Below, in pieces: positions 19,868 through 28,926 of a stretch of 32,500 nt of DNA. The stretch's first letter is position 1. Each line of letters opens with the position of its first letter. Source of the stretch: Prorocentrum cordatum (lineage: Eukaryota; Sar; Dinophyceae; Prorocentrales; Prorocentraceae); NCBI GenBank assembly GCA_963575745.1, contig CAUYUJ010003943.1:1-32500 (forward strand), read 5' to 3'. The notes under the pieces were generated by a model. It saw nothing but the letters and a program-made list of their open reading frames with translations. It did not search any database and had not been told where the DNA came from. The position numbers were made by a program, and so were the translations under genes.

Positions 19868-20872
19868 TCATCGGGGCTCTTCCATAGCAATTGCGAACCT
19901 ATTCAACTCTGCTGCCACCCTCTCGTTGTGCAGCCCGCTGGCTGCGACAAGATTCTCGACGGGGTCCACGTCTTCCACGTTTGTGACATCGATGTCGCAC
20001 CCCGCAACCGCGGGTAGCTGCAGCGGAGGGACCTTCGCTGGCGCGACCGCTGCCGCCGCTTCTGGTGGCCTAGGCGCGGCACAGGGAATGAACAACAACG
20101 CGGCCCTTTCAGGCGGCGCGACGACTTCTGCGGATGAGGACGTGACAGCAGGCGGCGGCGCGGGAGCCACCGCTGCTAAGTCCGCCACTGGGGGTTGCAG
20201 AGATGGCTGCGGTTGTGGCGGAGGTGGCGCCTCCTCCGCCACTGGGGGTGGCAGAGGTGCCACCACTGGGGGTGGCAGAGGTGGCTCCGGTTCTTGCGGA
20301 GGTGCCGCCGCTGGCGGTTGTGGCGGAGGTGCCGCCACTGGGGGTGGCAGAGGTGGCTTCGGTTCTGGCGGAGGCGCCGCCGCTGGCGCTGGCTGCTGCG
20401 CTGCTGGCGTTGGCGCTTCGGGCGCCACTGGGGGTGCCAGAGGTGCCGCCACTGGGGGTGGCGGAGCCGCTGCTGCTTCGGGCGGAGGCGCTGCTGCTTC
20501 GGGCGCCAACTCCGCTACCGCGGAGGCCGGTGGCGCCGCGCCCGCCCCAGGTGCCGACCCCGCCACAGGTGGTGCATCGAGTAGTCGCACGTGGTTCGGA
20601 GGGGACAGGCGACGCCCATATTTAGATGCGGGGTATTTGGCCGAGCACGGAGTAGCGGCGCACACGTGCAAACGGAGACCAGGCGTCCACCCTTTTGAGG
20701 CACAAAAGCAACAGGAAGCCCAGCCTTGTACCCCAGCTGGGCGCTTCGTCGGGAGCGAAGGTTTCTGCCCCCATTTGGCTTTGAAGATTTTCCCAGATTC
20801 GTCAATCACGCGGCATTCCCCAAGATACATTGCTACCGTTTCAACGGTGGGCTGGTCAGCCTGCGCGGACAT
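19868..20872 (-). pseudogene. N-terminal domain plus proline-rich linker of the transposase-like gene
   Basis: 334 residues from the ATG at 20870-20872. Residues 1-95 are globular, with TVETVAMYLGECRVIDESG, FKAKWGQKPS and a Cys/His-containing stretch (CCFCASKG...LHVCAATPCSAKYPASKYGRRLS) that could bind zinc. Residues ~100-260 are almost only Pro and Ala with Glu (PPPVAAPLAPP), encoded by an imperfect short repeat of GGCGGAGGTG/ACTGGGGGTGGCAG at about 20140-20520. A helical end follows (NRFAIAMEEPR). The frame stops at 19868 and continues in another frame at 19852. Confidence 0.5.
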
Positions 20873-20924
20873 GCGCGCTCGCCGAGGCGCGCCTCGCCAC
20901 CGCGAGTTGCGCCGCCACCGCAGC

Positions 20925-21329
20925 GAAATCGCGCCCCGGTGGAAACTGTGACCCTACACAGCGCGCGGCTTTGAAGCATAAACGGCGTTGGAGTCGAGCA
21001 AGAGGAGCAAGAGTAAGAGCGCTCGCGGGTGACCCGGCCGCCGTCGGCCTCCTTAAAGAGCCACAGAACAGTTTCATTCAGTTTTTGGAATTACAGGTCG
21101 GCTTTTCTATGGGCGCTCTGGGCAGCATTTGAGCGCGGGGAGAAGTCGCGCGAGCGTCGTGGCCCCTATTGGCTATCTTCTTGCTTGTCTCTAATGCTGC
21201 GGGACGGCTATTCACGGCTGAGGCGGATCCCCGCCCTGCGCGCCCGCGAGCGCGTTCTCGTCGCAGGTGAATGGGATTTGTCTCACGCGTGGCCGTCCCG
21301 CTGGCGGGATGCGTTTTTCGCGCGCGTTC
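20925..21329. other. Spacer upstream of the transposase-like gene; no gene seen
   Basis: About 400 bases between the minus-strand gene start and the plus-strand repeats. It includes a less GC-rich patch (21045-21120, CCACAGAACAGTTTCATTCAG). I find neither a convincing promoter element nor a terminal inverted repeat of the transposase gene. Confidence 0.4.
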
Positions 21330-21610
21330 GCTTGGCCGCTCCGCCGCCTCTTTCTCCCGTCGCAGGTTCCCCCCCCCCCCCTCCTCCCGCGCGCGCGTCG
21401 CTTGACCGCTCCGCCGCCTCTCTCTCCCGTCGCAGGTTCCCCCCCCCCCTCCTCCCGCGCGCGCGTTCGCTTGGCCGCTCCGCCGCCTCTCTCTCCCGTC
21501 GCAGGTTCCTCCCCTCGCCCCTCCTCCCGCGCGCGCGTTCGCTTGGCCGCTCCGCCGCCTCTCTCCCGTTGCAGGTTCCTCCCCTCCCCTCCTCCCCCAC
21601 AGGTCCGCGC
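21330..21610 (+). repeat. Tandem repeat of about 70 bp, four copies, each with a CTCTCTCCCGTCGCAGGTT core
   Basis: The core CCGCCTCT(CT)TCTCCCGTCGCAGG recurs with its CAGG near 21360, 21432, 21500 and 21571. C-rich and GCGCGCGC stretches and TTCGCTTGGCCGCTCCG lie between. The last copy has GTTGCAGG. Each unit looks like a pyrimidine tract ending in CAG/G, the form of a 3' splice acceptor. Confidence 0.8.
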
Positions 21611-21689
21611 GTCTACTTCGTGGAGAGCACCTACGTCCCTCGTCGGTTTTGCGGCTCGAAGGTCAGGACACACATGAGTACGGGTCATC

Positions 21690-22220
21690 CTGGGCCGAAT
21701 GCCGACCCAGTGCGCAGTATGCCTGCGGATGCCGTATGCCGGCCACTTGTCCCCTGCGCTGTGCTGCAAGTGCGCGCCGTATGCTGGTCCCTTGTGCGCA
21801 GTATGCCTGCGGATGCCGTGCGCCGGCAATCGTTCCTCTGTGCAGTATGCCTGCAGTGTGTGCCGTATGCCGGCCATTGTGCGCAGTATGCCTGCGAATG
21901 CCGAATGCCGGCCCTGTACGCAGTATGCCTGCGATTGCTGCCTGTCAGCCCCTCTCCGCAGTATGCCTGCGCGCGCGGCTGTATGCCTGCAAGTGGGCGC
22001 CGTATGCCGGCCATTAAGCGCAGTATGCCTGCGAGTGCCGTATGCCGGCCCCCCCCCCATAGCGCAGTATGCCTGCGTGCGTTGCAGTATGCCTGCAAGT
22101 GTGTGCCGTATGCCGGCCCTTGTACGCAGTACGCCTGCGGTTGCCGTATGCCGGCCCAGTGCGCAGTATGCCTGCGGATGCTGCCTGTCAGCCCCGGTGC
22201 GCAGTATGCCTGCGGCGTGC
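21690..22220. repeat. Array of alternating stem-loops with TATGC loops
   Basis: Two hairpin types alternate about every 15-40 bases: GCAG-TATGC-CTGC (about 10 exact copies plus variants) and GCCG-TATGC-CGGC (about six exact copies plus variants). Linkers are variable, such as GGATGCC, CCCTTGTGC, AAGTGTGTGCC. Frames through it give Cys/Met/Ala-rich peptides (QYACGCRMPA) that follow from the repeat. Confidence 0.85.
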
Positions 22221-22338
22221 GTTTGCCTGCCCTCTTGCGCTGGGTGCCTGCGGGTTATGTCATGTGCAACCGCCAGCGCGCGATAAGGGCGCCGAGGGGG
22301 AAACGTGCACGGCGCTTTCCGACGCGCGCGCAGCATCC

Positions 22339-24111
22339 ATGGCGCTGGCTCGCTCAGACATCGTTGAGTTGCTTGGCGATCTGCCTGCTGGCGCATTCGG
22401 CACCGACAAAAATGCCATCAGGGCGCGCGCGCGCGTCTCCGTGCGTCTACCGCGGGCGTGGGCCCACTCGCAGCGGCGCGCAAGGCCGATTGGGTCCTCT
22501 TCGTCGCAGCGGCCAACGCGGCGGAGGGGGGCGCATCGCCAGCTCCCGAGCTGGTGCTGTGCACCACGGTCGCGCGCCTGATGGCCGAAGCGATCGGGGC
22601 GGCCCGCCCGATTGATTACTCGGATGCGGCCATGCGCGATATGTTGATTGCGGCCCTGAAGCCAGGCGCGAAGCCTTTTGCGGGCGATTCTTCCGCGGAG
22701 TGGCGCGATTTCGCGATTGAGCCGTGCCGCATCAATATGGCGCTGCGGACACAGTCGCGAGCGATGGAAGCCTTCGGGCGGAAGGCCCCCGCCCCGTTGG
22801 TGCGCGAGGACGCGGGCCGCCGCACGGCGCGCCGCCAGGAGGGTCAGCAATCGGCCCCGGCGGAGGCGGCCGCCAAGCCCGCGGAGGAGACGACGCGGAT
22901 TGCGGCGGCAATGGAAGAATACGTGAAGGCCAGCAAGGAATTGCTCGAAGAAAAGCGGGAGAAGCCGCTGGCGTTTGCCATGGAGGCGCGCCGCGTTTTC
23001 GCATGCGCGGGCGGCATTGTTCGGGGATGCGCGCCTCGGCAGGACCGCGTGCGCGAGGTCTGGCTCGGCAAGTTCCCCCGTGAGGGATTGCCGACCGAGG
23101 AGTCGATGCGCAAATTCGCGGCCGCGGGCCGGACGGCCCAGTCCCATGGCCGCTCATGCATTGGGAGCGCCGAGGGCGAGAGCCTGCAGGCTCCCTGCTC
23201 GGCGGCACGTGCAATGACAAGCTTCCGTTTCGCCGATTGCTCCGCGCGCAGGACCACTGCAAGCCCCAATGGGCGCGAATGCCGAAGCTGGACTCGGTAC
23301 CAGCGGGGGCGGGCTCGTGGCGCGATCGCGCGTCGGCCGTCACCGCGGCGAACCGCGCGGGTGCGGCCCTGGACCGAATGGATTTTCTCGGTTATGCGCA
23401 CTTCCAGGTCGCGCGCGACGCAGCGCAGCGCGCGCGCCCACGCGCGCCCCGTGGCGCGAGGCCCATCCTGCATCCTGTCCAAAGTGTTTGATCCCGTCGT
23501 GCTATTGGGAAACATGTGCCAGCTCGCGCGCGTGAGCGAGGAGCACGGGGGCGTCAAGGCGCGTCCGCGGAGCGGCGGGCCCGATGCCCAGGGAGCCGCG
23601 CGCGGGAGCCCGCGCCGCGTCCAGGTTTCCTACACGTACGATTTGCTTCTCCGCCAGAAAGTGGCGAAAGACCTGGAACACGGCGACGAGGATGCGACGG
23701 CCTCGTTCACTGCGTTGTCGCGGGACATTCTGCGCGCCGCCAAGGAGCGCAGCATTTTGAGTGGCCGCCGCCCTGGCATCGTGCATCGCGCCGCGCGCTG
23801 TAGGAGAGAGTCCAGCAGTCGGACCGCCAGGCGGCGTTCGCCAAGGGCGGGGGCAAGAAAGGCGGCAACGACCGGCGCGACCAGGCGCGAGCCCGCGCGC
23901 GCGCGCCCCGCGAGCGCGAGCACGCGTCGCGGCGCGCGAGGCGGCGGAGCCACGGACCCCGGTGAGCCCTGTCCTCCGCCAGCGCTCGCGCAGCCCCCGC
24001 CGCGATACCTTCAGCAAGAAGGGGGGCGGAAAGGCCGGCAAGGGCGGGGCTCCCAAGGGCGCGGGGAGCTCGTGGCACAAGCCTGAGCGAAAGGAGTCCT
24101 GGCGGTGGTGA
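22339..24111 (+). pseudogene. Gag-like protein of a second retroelement, frameshifted
   Basis: The ATG at 22339 starts MALARSDIVELLGDLPAGAFG; a frame change near 22450 leads into GPLAAARKADWVLFVAAANA, RPIDYSDAAMRDMLIAALKPGAKPF and EWRDFAIEPCRINMALR (22458 onward). Another shift at about 23155-23490 moves to a frame with LLGGTCNDKLPFRRLL and RMDFLGYAHFQVARDA. The first frame then returns with VFDPVVLLGNMCQLARV and VSYTYDLLLRQKVAKDLEHGD. A third frame supplies a basic Gly/Lys tail (KKGGGKAGKGGAPKG) and the stop at 24109-24111. This domain series precedes DIRS-like pol genes in dinoflagellates, from memory. A capsid role is inferred. No CCHC or CCCH finger was seen. Confidence 0.55.
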
Positions 24112-24133
24112 AGCCAGGGCGCCGGCGCTGTGC

Positions 24134-24549
24134 ATGCTAATTATTCGCCCGCCCGAGGCGCGCTCCGCGCGCGCGCGCGCGCCCCCCCACGGGGGCGCCG
24201 CGCCAGCCAGTGATGCAGACGACGGGGCCTCCCCATTGCACTCTGCCGACAGCGGTGAGGGCGCAGTGTGGCGCGGGCCGTCGCCCGATGGGGCAGGAGG
24301 CGCCGCCAGCGCGCCGCGCGCGAGACCGCCCCGCCCGCGGCGAGCGCAGCGCAGGACGCGGATGTTGATTCCGACGACGGCGCCGAAGGCGGGGGCGGCG
24401 ACCTTTGCCCCCAGCAAATCCACGATGCCGGCTGCGCATTTGAAGAGGTCCTTACCCGCCGCTCTACGGGGGCGGAGCCGCGAAGCGCGCGCGCAGATCA
24501 AAGCCGCCGTGGATGCGTTGGTCGACGACGAAGACAAGAGGGCGGGCAT
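24134..24549 (+). pseudogene. 5' part of pol of the second retroelement, interrupted by the LTR element
   Basis: The frame from an ATG at 24134 runs through an Arg/Ala/Pro-rich part and then LKRSLPAALRGRSREARAQI and KAAVDALVDDEDKRAG, where the LTR element begins. The stop now at 24554-24556 lies inside the LTR. If the element and one GGCAT are removed, this frame continues without a stop into the frame starting at 31585. There is no conserved domain in this stretch itself. Confidence 0.5.
24545..24549. repeat. Target-site duplication GGCAT (left copy)
   Basis: Five bases directly before the left LTR, identical to 31582-31586 after the right LTR. Five-base duplications fit retroviral-type integration. 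Confidence 0.9.
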
Positions 24550-24726
24550 TGTGTGAGGGGGAGGGGGACCGAAGGACCGAACCCACCCCCAAAGTGTCCG
24601 TAGGTAGACGTGATGAGGATGATGGAAGTTGTCCACTTCACCCTCTGAGTACGAGTACCTGCATCCGAGCCGAAAGGGGCGATGGATATGAGCAAGATAG
24701 GAGGAAAGTAGGGGGATTCACGCACA
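24550..24726 (-). repeat. 3' LTR
   Basis: 177 bp; plus strand TGTGTGAGGGGGAGG ... GATTCACGCACA. Aligns base for base with 31405-31581 at an offset of 6855; I saw no difference. Just outside, the two copies differ (T versus C on one side, C versus G on the other), which fixes the ends. Confidence 0.95.
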
Positions 24727-24740
24727 CCCCCCGTCCCGAT
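24727..24740 (-). promoter_or_regulatory. G-rich polypurine tract candidate before the 3' LTR
   Basis: On the coding strand ATCGGGACGGGGGG abuts the 3' LTR. It is G-rich but not a pure purine run, so the assignment rests mainly on position. Confidence 0.45.
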
Positions 24741-25614
24741 CCCGCCCGATGCCCACGCACAAAGGCGAAAGGCACCGAAGCGGGGATCGGGATAGGAGAG
24801 TGAATCTCTACTGAACTCCTGTCTGCAATCCACTGCTTCAGCCCAGGAAGGAAAGAAGGGACAGCCAAAACTCTGTCGTAAGGTTCGCACCCAACGGCGG
24901 CGCTAACCCGCAAACAAAGTTTTACAGCGCCTGCCGCCGAGATAGAACCCAGGACAGTGCTGTGGGCTGGAGAGAAGTGGAATGGAGAGACTGAGCTCTT
25001 ATGACACCGACCCAAACGGTCGGTGCCCGAAGCAACACATGATATGAATGCAACGATGTGTGCAATGAGCCAGATCCAATCCAAAGCAAAACGCAAAACA
25101 TTGAGATATGAGGAGTAGAGTGCATGCGCAAGTTCCAAGAAAATCTTGTACGTCTTGCACCAGTAATGAAGAATCAAGTGTATTTATGCAATTATGCTTT
25201 GTCACATGTTTTTGCAATTGTGCATTTTCAACAGTACATGCTAGACAATCATCTTTGTGGCTCTTTAGGCCGTTTTGTCAAGACTGCAATCGATAATAAG
25301 GTTGTCACCTGCTCTACTATCGCGAAGCTAACGTCCCAGAGATAACGCACAAAACTTATGCCATCGCTCCAACCAAATTCTCGGCGTCGGCTGTAAGAAA
25401 TGGTGAGTAGGCTGGTTGCGGTACCTTTTCATATACAGCTGGGCCTGTCCATGGTGACAAGTATGGTTTTGATATCGACCAAGATGTGAGAGGCACGTCA
25501 AAAGTCAGAAGAAATTCGGAAGCCATCAAAATTGTATGCAGATGTCATCGTCCATCATGATGTGGTGCTGGTATGCTCCGATGTCCATGAGGTGCAACTG
25601 CCGAGCCTGCGTAA
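24741..25614 (-). other. 3' non-coding part of the LTR element; holds one hairpin
   Basis: Nearly 0.9 kb between the end of the protease frame and the 3' LTR. I checked the minus frames for integrase and reverse transcriptase motifs and saw none. The 179-residue frame at 24638-25177 is not recognisable and runs into the LTR. At 25005-25025 there is a perfect 8-bp hairpin CACCGACC-CAAAC-GGTCGGTG. Composition is AT-richer than in the coding part. Confidence 0.5.
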
Positions 25615-28600
25615 TCAGCGGCGGCAGAACCAGCGGCACGCCATGGGGGCGCCAGAGGAGGCGGAACCATGGCTCGAGGACACGCCAGGTGATGTACCGT
25701 AAGGGGAGTTGTGGTGTGTAGGGGGGGCAGGGTCGGCCTCCGTTCCCCCTTTCGACGTGCCCTTCGTTGCGCCGTACTCGCTGCGGTTGCCCGCTGCAAT
25801 TTCGGCGTCCAGATGGGCAGCACCCCTTATGACATCTGTTATGTAGTCAGACCACGCGCGATCGGCGCTCGGGAGAGCGACGGCGTCTCTGGTCTCCGGA
25901 CCGAGAGTGGGCGAATGGAAGCCGAGGCCAGGATCCAGCGATCGATCCGCGTCTGATCGGCGATCGGGGTCCCAATCGACCGGCTGATCGGGCTGGTCGG
26001 CGGTGGCTGAGCTCGCGGCTACGTGCTGTCGAGGGAGGACACAAAAACAACCTGAACGCGAGGGAGGCGTCTGCCTCTTCAGCACAGGGGGGTCCGAACT
26101 AAGAGCCGGGGTCGTGATTTTGACCGTCTGTCGAAAGAACAACGGCTTAGCCAGAGCCAGCGGGCTCCTGCTTCGGGATTTCTTCAGCCGAATCGGATCC
26201 GGAGAGTCCTGGGAGCGGGGAGATTTTCCGTGCCGGGTCGTTCCTGGAGAGTCCCGTGTTCCGCGCCGCGGGGGCAGGGGAGGTGGGTTTCTCTTCCTGT
26301 GTCCAGATCCTCTGGGCGCTCTGGTGTCCAGATGCTCTGATGGAGCAGCAGCCGGGCGTGTCCTTGAAGACGTAACAGAAGCATGCGGCTTTTGAGCCGG
26401 AGCTGAGTCATCCCCTTGCCGTGGCTGGTCCTTCGTGGCGCCGCAGCACGGACAGTGCCCCCCCGGATTCGGTGGAGGCGGAAACACTAACTCCATGTTA
26501 TCGGCGTCAACGTGTGGTATGTAGTCGCGAACAGGGGCCTTCCGTGATGGTCCACCATCAGGTGGTGAGAGAACACACCCATCTTTTCTGCTCCAATGGA
26601 TGGTCCAATCCTCATCCTCGACGAGACGACCCATGGAAATAACAGACGGACAACCTTTGAGAGCCAAAGAACCTGTGTGCAAGTTAATGGAAGGCACAGA
26701 AACTTTGATGTGCTCATTAACAACTCGATCGCCGTTTGCTGTTTCCAATACGTATTCATGTCCACGACGAATACCACATGTTTCAGCCTGAGTCAAATCG
26801 TCTTTGTCCGTGATGTGGTGCGCAGAACCACTATCCAAGACCCAAGACCGTGCGAGAACCGCGGGGGACTTTGCTGCAGTTTCCTGCTGCATGGTCCCTG
26901 CTGCAGTTCCCTGCTGCACTAGCCCTGCTGCAGTTCCCTGCTGCACTAGCCCTGCTGCAATTCCCTGCTGCACTGCCCCGGCTGGGACAAGCGGCATGCA
27001 GGTGTCGAGGTCGTCGTCCAGGCGCTCGGTCAAACGGATGGCGTTCTCGATTGCCTCCTGGAGCGCATCCGCGGAGGTCTGCAGCCAGTGGTCCGGAAGA
27101 ACATCAGGAACGTGGACCACATATCCCTGGTTAGGGGAAGTACGGTGTCGACGCATTTTGGTCTGAACAGGGAAGTAGTGAATCTCTGTGGCTGCAAAGT
27201 TCCATTGCAAGCCTTTCGGCGTCTGAGTCTTTCTGCCAGGGACTGCAGCGAAAGCGAAGGATCGTGGACGACAGACGTCAACTTGAGGTCGAAGACGGCC
27301 GGGAGGCCGATCACAAGGGCTCGGGTCGTGATCATTGCTTTGGCTGCTGCGGCGTCGGTCGCGGGAGGGGGAGCGCCGTAGTCGACAGGAGTCGTAACAG
27401 CGCGTGCCCCCCGGACTGTTGGACACTCGCGTGCTGTGTCCAAACTGGGGGCCTGGCGAGGCACCAGGCAGGGCGCCAGGCTCGGCGCCGGATTGGGAGC
27501 CGGGCTCGGTGCCGAGAAAGGTGCTGCGCTCAGAACAGCCGGGTTGGGGACCGGACTCGGAGCGGGACTGGGAGCCGGCAAAGGCGCCGGTCAGGGCGCC
27601 GGGCTCGGAGCTGGTCTGGGGGCCGTGCTCGGAGCCGGCCTGGCAGCCGGCGCGGGTGCCGGTCAGGGCGCCGGGCTCGGAGCTGGTCTGGGAGCCGTGC
27701 TCGGAGCCGGGGGGGGCGCCGCCAGGCAGCAGTGCGCCAGGTGGGGAACCGGGCTGGGAGCCGGCCTGGGAGCCGGCAAAGGCGCCGGTCAGGGCGCCGG
27801 GCGGCGAGCCGGGCTGGGGGTTACGCTCGGGGCCGGCCTGGGAGCCGGCGCGGGTGCCGGTCAGGGCGCCGTGTTTGGAGCGTATGACGTACACTCGGTT
27901 CCAGGGAGCGGCAGGTGACCGGGCCCTCGTGCTCGTGCTGCTCCGCTGGCTGGTACGGTCTGAGTCGCGAGAAGGTCGACGTCCGCGCTGGGAGTCGTCG
28001 TGGAGCGTGCCTTCCTGACTCTCATACCCGTCTTGGTTGGGAGCGGGCCGAGATCGCCAGTTATCCCAGGTCTGAGATTGGGAGGCGTCACGAGGAGGCT
28101 GCTGAGATCCCCCCGGACTCCTGGACGAACGGTGGTTTCGACCAGATTTCGGTCCACGCGAGGGGGGGCGGCCACGGCTGTCCTGACTCCGCGGGCGGCT
28201 GGTGCTCTGTGGCGGAGTCGCAGCGTTGGCTGCCAGGTGTGCGTAGGTGCACGCGTCGCCCTTGGCGCAGTGGCCTGCCTGGAAGTAGCTGCAGGCGGGC
28301 ACGTGGGGGTAGCGGCAGCGGTCGCCGTACGAACAGGCACCAGTTTTGGCGAATCTGTGGCAAAAACGCGCGGCGCCGCCGTGAGGCTGCTGCGAGCCGG
28401 GTGGCTGGGCAGAACGCTGGGGCTGGCGAGAGTTCTCGCTGTGAGGGGCGCCAGTGTCAGGGCGGCTGCGGGAGTCCACCATGTGCAGGAGCTTGCACGC
28501 GTTTCCCTTGGGGCATTTGCCCTTGCTGAAGGGCACGCAGAAGCCAGTCTTCGGAGAGACGATGGCTGCGGTGTCCCTGTTGCCTGTCCTCAGGTGGTAC

Positions 28601-28926
28601 TGGTTGCGCCGCGTTCGGTGTAGCTCAAGAACAGCTGTGACTCGGTGGTGGAGCCAAGTGTAACAGCGCTCTGGTGCCCCTTTAGGAGCTTTGTTGTACG
28701 TGTTCATGTCGTCCTTCATCCAAGGATGCAACTCAATCTGTGCACGAAACAGTGACTCCATAATGTTCGGCGGAGGAAGCTCCCGGAGCTCCAGGAGCAG
28801 TTGGTCCCACTCCGTCACGAACCTTTTGAGGTCATCTCCATGCATACGTAGAGTGTTGATCCTTTCGAAATCATGAATCGTATCGTCGGCGTCGGTCACA
28901 TCGTAATAACGCAAAATCTTCCAGTA
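25615..28926 (-). CDS. Gag C-terminus with three CCCH zinc fingers and retropepsin-type protease motif
   Basis: The coding sense begins at about 28926 (YWKILRYYDVTD) with no ATG at that point. Counting from 28914, residues 1-100 complete a Gag capsid-like fold (FERINTLRMHGDDLKRFVTEW). Three fingers follow: C126-x7-C134-x5-C140-x3-H144, C185-x8-C194-x5-C200-x3-H204 and C208-x7-C216-x5-C222-x3-H226. CCCH fingers normally bind RNA. A repetitive Gly/Ser/Pro linker spans about 345-490. ARSWVLDSGSAHHIT at about 689-703 has the Asp-Ser-Gly of retropepsins (bases 26827-26835), with VISMGRLVEDEDW after it as in copia-type proteins. The rest is Pro/Arg/Ser-rich and ends at 25615. No integrase HHCC or RT motif follows. 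Confidence 0.75.
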   Translation of the reverse strand, partial: YWKILRYYDVTDADDTIHDFERINTLRMHGDDLKRFVTEWDQLLLELRELPPPNIMESLFRAQIELHPWMKDDMNTYNKAPKGAPERCYTWLHHRVTAVLELHRTRRNQYHLRTGNRDTAAIVSPKTGFCVPFSKGKCPKGNACKLLHMVDSRSRPDTGAPHSENSRQPQRSAQPPGSQQPHGGAARFCHRFAKTGACSYGDRCRYPHVPACSYFQAGHCAKGDACTYAHLAANAATPPQSTSRPRSQDSRGRPPSRGPKSGRNHRSSRSPGGSQQPPRDASQSQTWDNWRSRPAPNQDGYESQEGTLHDDSQRGRRPSRDSDRTSQRSSTSTRARSPAAPWNRVYVIRSKHGALTGTRAGSQAGPERNPQPGSPPGALTGAFAGSQAGSQPGSPPGALLPGGAPPGSEHGSQTSSEPGALTGTRAGCQAGSEHGPQTSSEPGALTGAFAGSQSRSESGPQPGCSERSTFLGTEPGSQSGAEPGALPGASPGPQFGHSTRVSNSPGGTRCYDSCRLRRSPSRDRRRSSQSNDHDPSPCDRPPGRLRPQVDVCRPRSFAFAAVPGRKTQTPKGLQWNFAATEIHYFPVQTKMRRHRTSPNQGYVVHVPDVLPDHWLQTSADALQEAIENAIRLTERLDDDLDTCMPLVPAGAVQQGIAAGLVQQGTAAGLVQQGTAAGTMQQETAAKSPAVLARSWVLDSGSAHHITDKDDLTQAETCGIRRGHEYVLETANGDRVVNEHIKVSVPSINLHTGSLALKGCPSVISMGRLVEDEDWTIHWSRKDGCVLSPPDGGPSRKAPVRDYIPHVDADNMELVFPPPPNPGGHCPCCGATKDQPRQGDDSAPAQKPHASVTSSRTRPAAAPSEHLDTRAPRGSGHRKRNPPPLPPRRGTRDSPGTTRHGKSPRSQDSPDPIRLKKSRSRSPLALAKPLFFRQTVKITTPALSSDPPVLKRQTPPSRSGCFCVLPRQHVAASSATADQPDQPVDWDPDRRSDADRSLDPGLGFHSPTLGPETRDAVALPSADRAWSDYITDVIRGAAHLDAEIAAGNRSEYGATKGTSKGGTEADPAPPTHHNSPYGTSPGVSSSHGSASSGAPMACRWFCRR
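26877..26985 (-). repeat. In-frame 27-base repeat in the protease frame
   Basis: TGCTGCAGTTCCCTGCTGCA with CTAGCCC recurs about four times on the plus strand. In the coding sense it gives LVQQGTAAG units just before the protease motif. It is probably a flexible spacer. Confidence 0.8.
27440..27890 (-). repeat. GC-rich in-frame minisatellite in the Gag linker
   Basis: Plus-strand words GCCGGTCAGGGCGCCGGGCT, CGGAGCTGGTCTGGG and GGAGCCGGC recur at 15- to 60-base spacing. In the coding frame they give repeated PGALTGTRAGSQAGSE and PGALTGAFAGSQ units, an unstructured Gly/Ser/Pro linker between the fingers and the protease. Confidence 0.75.

Larger units (their letters stand above)
16173..20872 (-). 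pseudogene. Proline-rich / OTU-like / DDE transposase composite gene, broken
   Basis: Between 20872 and 16173 the minus strand reads as one long gene in several frames: a leader domain and proline-rich linker (20872-19868), an OTU-like part (19852-18823), a CENP-B-type helix-turn-helix with the first part of a DDE domain (18820-17940), the rest of the DDE domain (17790-17190), an acidic linker and a coiled-coil tail (to 16173). At least three frame changes, one ~170-base non-coding insert and an in-frame TAG break it. Families with these parts in this order are, from memory, abundant in dinoflagellates. It is followed on the same strand by the EEP gene. No terminal inverted repeats were found by eye. 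Confidence 0.6.
14029..20924 (-). repeat. Family of short hairpins, CCGC-(4 nt)-GCGG with covarying outer pair, about 13 copies
   Basis: Plus-strand form NCCGC-CACC-GCGGN'. Copies start at 14029, 14147, 14505, 15086, 16111, 16151, 17290, 18734, 19272, 20001, 20511, 20893 and 20911. Outer pair varies with its partner: T-A (17290, 18734, 20511), C-G (14029, 20001), G-C (14147). 16111 has a 6-bp stem CTCCGC/GCGGAG; 20893 has CTCGC/GCGAG; 19272 has CGCCGC/GCGGCG with a longer loop. 14505, 15086, 16151 and 20911 have one imperfect pair. Loops are CACC, TACC or AACC. All lie in one orientation relative to the minus-strand genes. Confidence 0.75.

Noticed and set aside
21029-22615. Plus-strand ORF of 528 residues
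   Set aside because: Its length comes from reading through two tandem repeat arrays; no domain is visible.
24638-25177. 179-residue minus frame as a pol remnant of the LTR element
   Set aside because: No integrase, RT or RNase H motif; it runs into the LTR and reads as non-coding.
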